DNA from: Flectonema sp. DT1601
Lineage: Eukaryota > Euglenozoa > Diplonemea > Diplonemida > Diplonemidae
Reading direction: 5' to 3'
NCBI GenBank assembly: GCA_964019425.1
Contig: OZ025800.1
Span: 124,001 to 188,000, forward strand
DNA: 64,000 bases
The notes beneath the pieces were generated by a model, which saw only the letters and a list, made by a program, of their open reading frames with translations, searched no databases and had not been told where the DNA came from. The first letter of the stretch is position 1, and each line of letters opens with the position of its first letter. The position numbers and the translations under genes were made by a program. Positions 61,802 through 64,000 of this stretch are shown piece after piece.

Positions 61802-64000
61802 TCAACTCGTTGGTATCGTCATGGCTACTGAGAAGGAGACAGATTGATTCTTGTCTGTGTTATTACTGTACACTATTGGAGCTAATGTGGTACAGGTAGA
61901 GCTAAGACCAAGTGTTGTTGCTGCTTTATTTGAGTCAAAGGTCTTGTGAAGATTTGCCAATGGCGCCTTATCTCTCTCTTCCTTCTCCTTACCAGTTGAT
62001 AAGTCGACAGTTCTCAGTACAGGTATTGCTTCAGCTGTTGCTGCAGATCCCAATGAAACACTCGCACATACTTCAGGTTCTTTTCCTTCATCTTCATCAC
62101 CAAAATAATTCCAAAGACCTCTTTCAGTAAATCCTCTTCTTATTTTTACACTAAAGACAGGAAGACCTGATCCACAAACAGTAGGAACCCTACAATGATA
62201 TTTAACGTACGGATACAACTCCGAAGGTATCGGAACATCAAAATCAGGCAACGTTCCAATAAGACAAAACTTATCCCGTTGTAAAGCTGCTGATGACAAA
62301 GAAAGAGCAAGATTAACAGCTGGTCCGATTATGGTTGCAAGAGATCGATGTTTCCCAATAACTTTTCCGTAATACAAACACCCGCATACAGCACCCACAG
62401 ATGAAGTAATCCATTCAGTATCAGCAGATAGAAGTGTTGAGTATCTAACAATTGATGTTAAGTGATTACCTGTTGAAGGTTTAAATGTTCCCCAACTGAC
62501 TAATAAAATAGAACCGATTGACGTAATTAAGGAACCAGCGCTTTTGTGAAGAGCTGACTCACAGGCGCTTAGGAAAGCTCCCATTTGATTGGCGATAATT
62601 TCTTGAGCGAGAGGATCGATTCCGCGGTAGTACATTTCTGTTGAGGCAACTGCACCGCAAGACATCTCTAAACGAGGGAGACATACTCCGACTGATGCAG
62701 ATGGATGGTTTCCAATTATTTCACTGTAGTTGTGAGTACAGGCAGTCCTACCAACAAGTGGATTGCTGTGACATCCTCCACGCTCAACACCTTGAGTTTC
62801 TTTCTTTCTTGTTAATTGAAGTTGTAGTTCAGGTTTTCTCCCGATTAACGGATTTGGTATCAAACCAACGACTTCATGTGGTTCAGGAAATCCTTTTAAC
62901 GGTTGCTTACCATATCGAACTTTAGAACATTCTGAATCGAGTCCAGTTATTGCAATGACATCTTGAACTTCTTTGCTACAAAGAACAAGTCCTCCGCAAG
63001 CGATTGACTCAATTCTAGCAGCCATGTTGACAACACTACCTGAGTAGTCAGCTCTTCCAAGGATTGGATTTATTGCCATCGTAGTAGGTCCGTAATGGAT
63101 TCCAATACGAACTCGAAGACCGTTCCATATGACGGCTCCCCCTGATGTCCGTTCCTCACACTTTGTCTCTGTTAATAAATCAGCAGGCCACTCCTGGTGT
63201 AGTAGTTCCATTTGAGCCCACAACCCGAAGTTAACTGCGTCAACAGGCGATTCAAAGGCGACCATAAACGCATCGCCAATTGTTTTTATTTCGTATCCGT
63301 TGAATTTCGCAATAGCTCGTCTGAAGAGCTGATTGTGAATCGCGAGGGATGTCTTCATTCCCTGAGGATGAGCTTCCCACAATGGTGTCGAACCTTCGAT
63401 ATCTGTAAATACGATTGCTACATTACCAGTCGGAGGGGATACCTGTTTGTTATTTATAAAAACCTGAAAGTAGAGTAATGCGATATCACGGAATTCAATT
63501 TCATACCTTCGCAACAATAAAGTCCTCATCATTACGTTGAACGTCTTTTAAAATAGCAGCCGGGATGAACGAACGATACTCTCCGAGGATTGAAACCATT
63601 TTATCAAATGATTCAGTCAAGTAATGAAGTTCTTTAATAAATGACGTTCGATACTTTTCCTTTTCTCTCTTCTCGTGAATATGTTCAAGTTCCATAGTAC
63701 AGGCCAAGTCAAAGTCTGCAGTTATACTACCGATGGGACGAACGAAGAAGAAATAAGTAAAAAGTAACAACAACACGAGTGCAAACCCACACATGGAAAG
63801 AGAGATCGCTATTGTATTATTGCGACGTTCCTGAACTCTGGATAAGTAATCATCTTGTGGAATGACTACAAATAAAATCCAATCGATATTATGAATATCA
63901 TTCGGTTTAATAGAAACAACAGATATCCAATAGTCTGCTCCAGTGATACGAACTTCAGATCTGGAAGTTCCTAAAGTAAGAATTCGATTCTTTGTATTTG
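61802..64000 (-). CDS. Receptor-type adenylate cyclase 2 with degenerate second domain, 5' part cut off
   Basis: Exons 63507-64000 (runs off the right edge) and 61802-63442, joined over a 64-bp intron (AAG|GTATGA ... AACAAACAG), phase 0. The visible product has the end of an extracellular sensor, a membrane helix (FALVLLLLFTYFFFV), a linker of about 60 residues, and a class III cyclase with VFTDIEGSTPLWE, GYEIKTIGDAFMVAF, WNGLRVRIGIHYG and DYSGSVVNMAARIES. Metal aspartates, the adenine-selecting Lys and Asp, and the Asn/Arg pair are all present. About 120 residues later a second, decayed cyclase-like domain follows (SAGSLITSIGSILLVSWG, then GKVIGKHR and IIGPAVNLALSL). It is a diverged paralogue of the gene at 7037-10093, which lacks the intron at the same place. 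Confidence 0.88.

Overview
This 64 kb window is nuclear DNA of an AT-rich protist. Every gene I can support lies on the minus strand, so transcription runs from high to low coordinates. Coding regions are mostly intron-free or broken by short GT-AG introns of 58-103 bp, with donors usually GTATG and acceptors usually ending in ...AACAG. Nearly every start codon sits 6-30 nt after an AG that looks like a 3' splice site, even where the upstream gene ends under 200 bp away. One-way gene order, this AG rule, trypanosomatid-like receptor adenylate cyclases and a perfect tandem gene array suggest an organism that makes polycistronic RNA and trans-splices a leader (Euglenozoa or another discobid favoured; a dinoflagellate or perkinsid relative not excluded). 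The species cannot be named from the sequence.

Layout, low to high coordinates. 1-823: 5' part of a TM9SF/nonaspanin gene leaving the left edge. 1059-2192: ubiquitin-like plus ankyrin protein. 2523-2855: small unknown basic protein. 4119-5468: MFS sugar-type transporter. 7037-10093: receptor adenylate cyclase 1. 10363-10707: cold-shock-domain protein. 10915-11811: unknown 252-aa protein in three exons. 12104-13279: PFA-DSP/OCA-type pseudophosphatase in four exons. 14914-17805: kinesin-3-like motor. 18013-18252: second cold-shock protein. 19828-21354: voltage-gated K+ channel. 21618-44800: array of 17 copies of a 1,373-bp unit, each coding the same 243-aa secreted, 12-cysteine protein. 45161-50146: SAC9-like protein in six exons whose Sac active site is destroyed. 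50457-52001: SMYD5-like SET protein, with a probable short mobile insertion in its intron. 52859-56738: UPF2. 56910-57806: second ubiquitin-like/ankyrin protein. 58181-59329: proline/glutamate-rich protein. 61802-64000: receptor adenylate cyclase 2, leaving the right edge.

Five multi-exon models (SAC9-like, OCA-like, the 252-aa protein, SMYD5-like, UPF2) were built by hand from splice sites and reading phase. All phases close, and protein similarity continues across most junctions. Two introns are oversized; both fall back to about 60 bp when a 15-copy 9-bp minisatellite (SAC9-like gene) or a 293-bp insertion flanked by 13-bp direct repeats (SMYD5-like gene) is subtracted.

The genes do not form one pathway. 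Recurrent themes are cAMP receptors, phosphoinositide or phosphatase pseudoenzymes, mRNA handling (UPF2, cold-shock proteins) and a mass-produced secreted protein. The most unusual locus is the tandem array, whose copies look identical, carry a perfect 11-bp stem-loop in each spacer, and code for a protein family I do not recognise.
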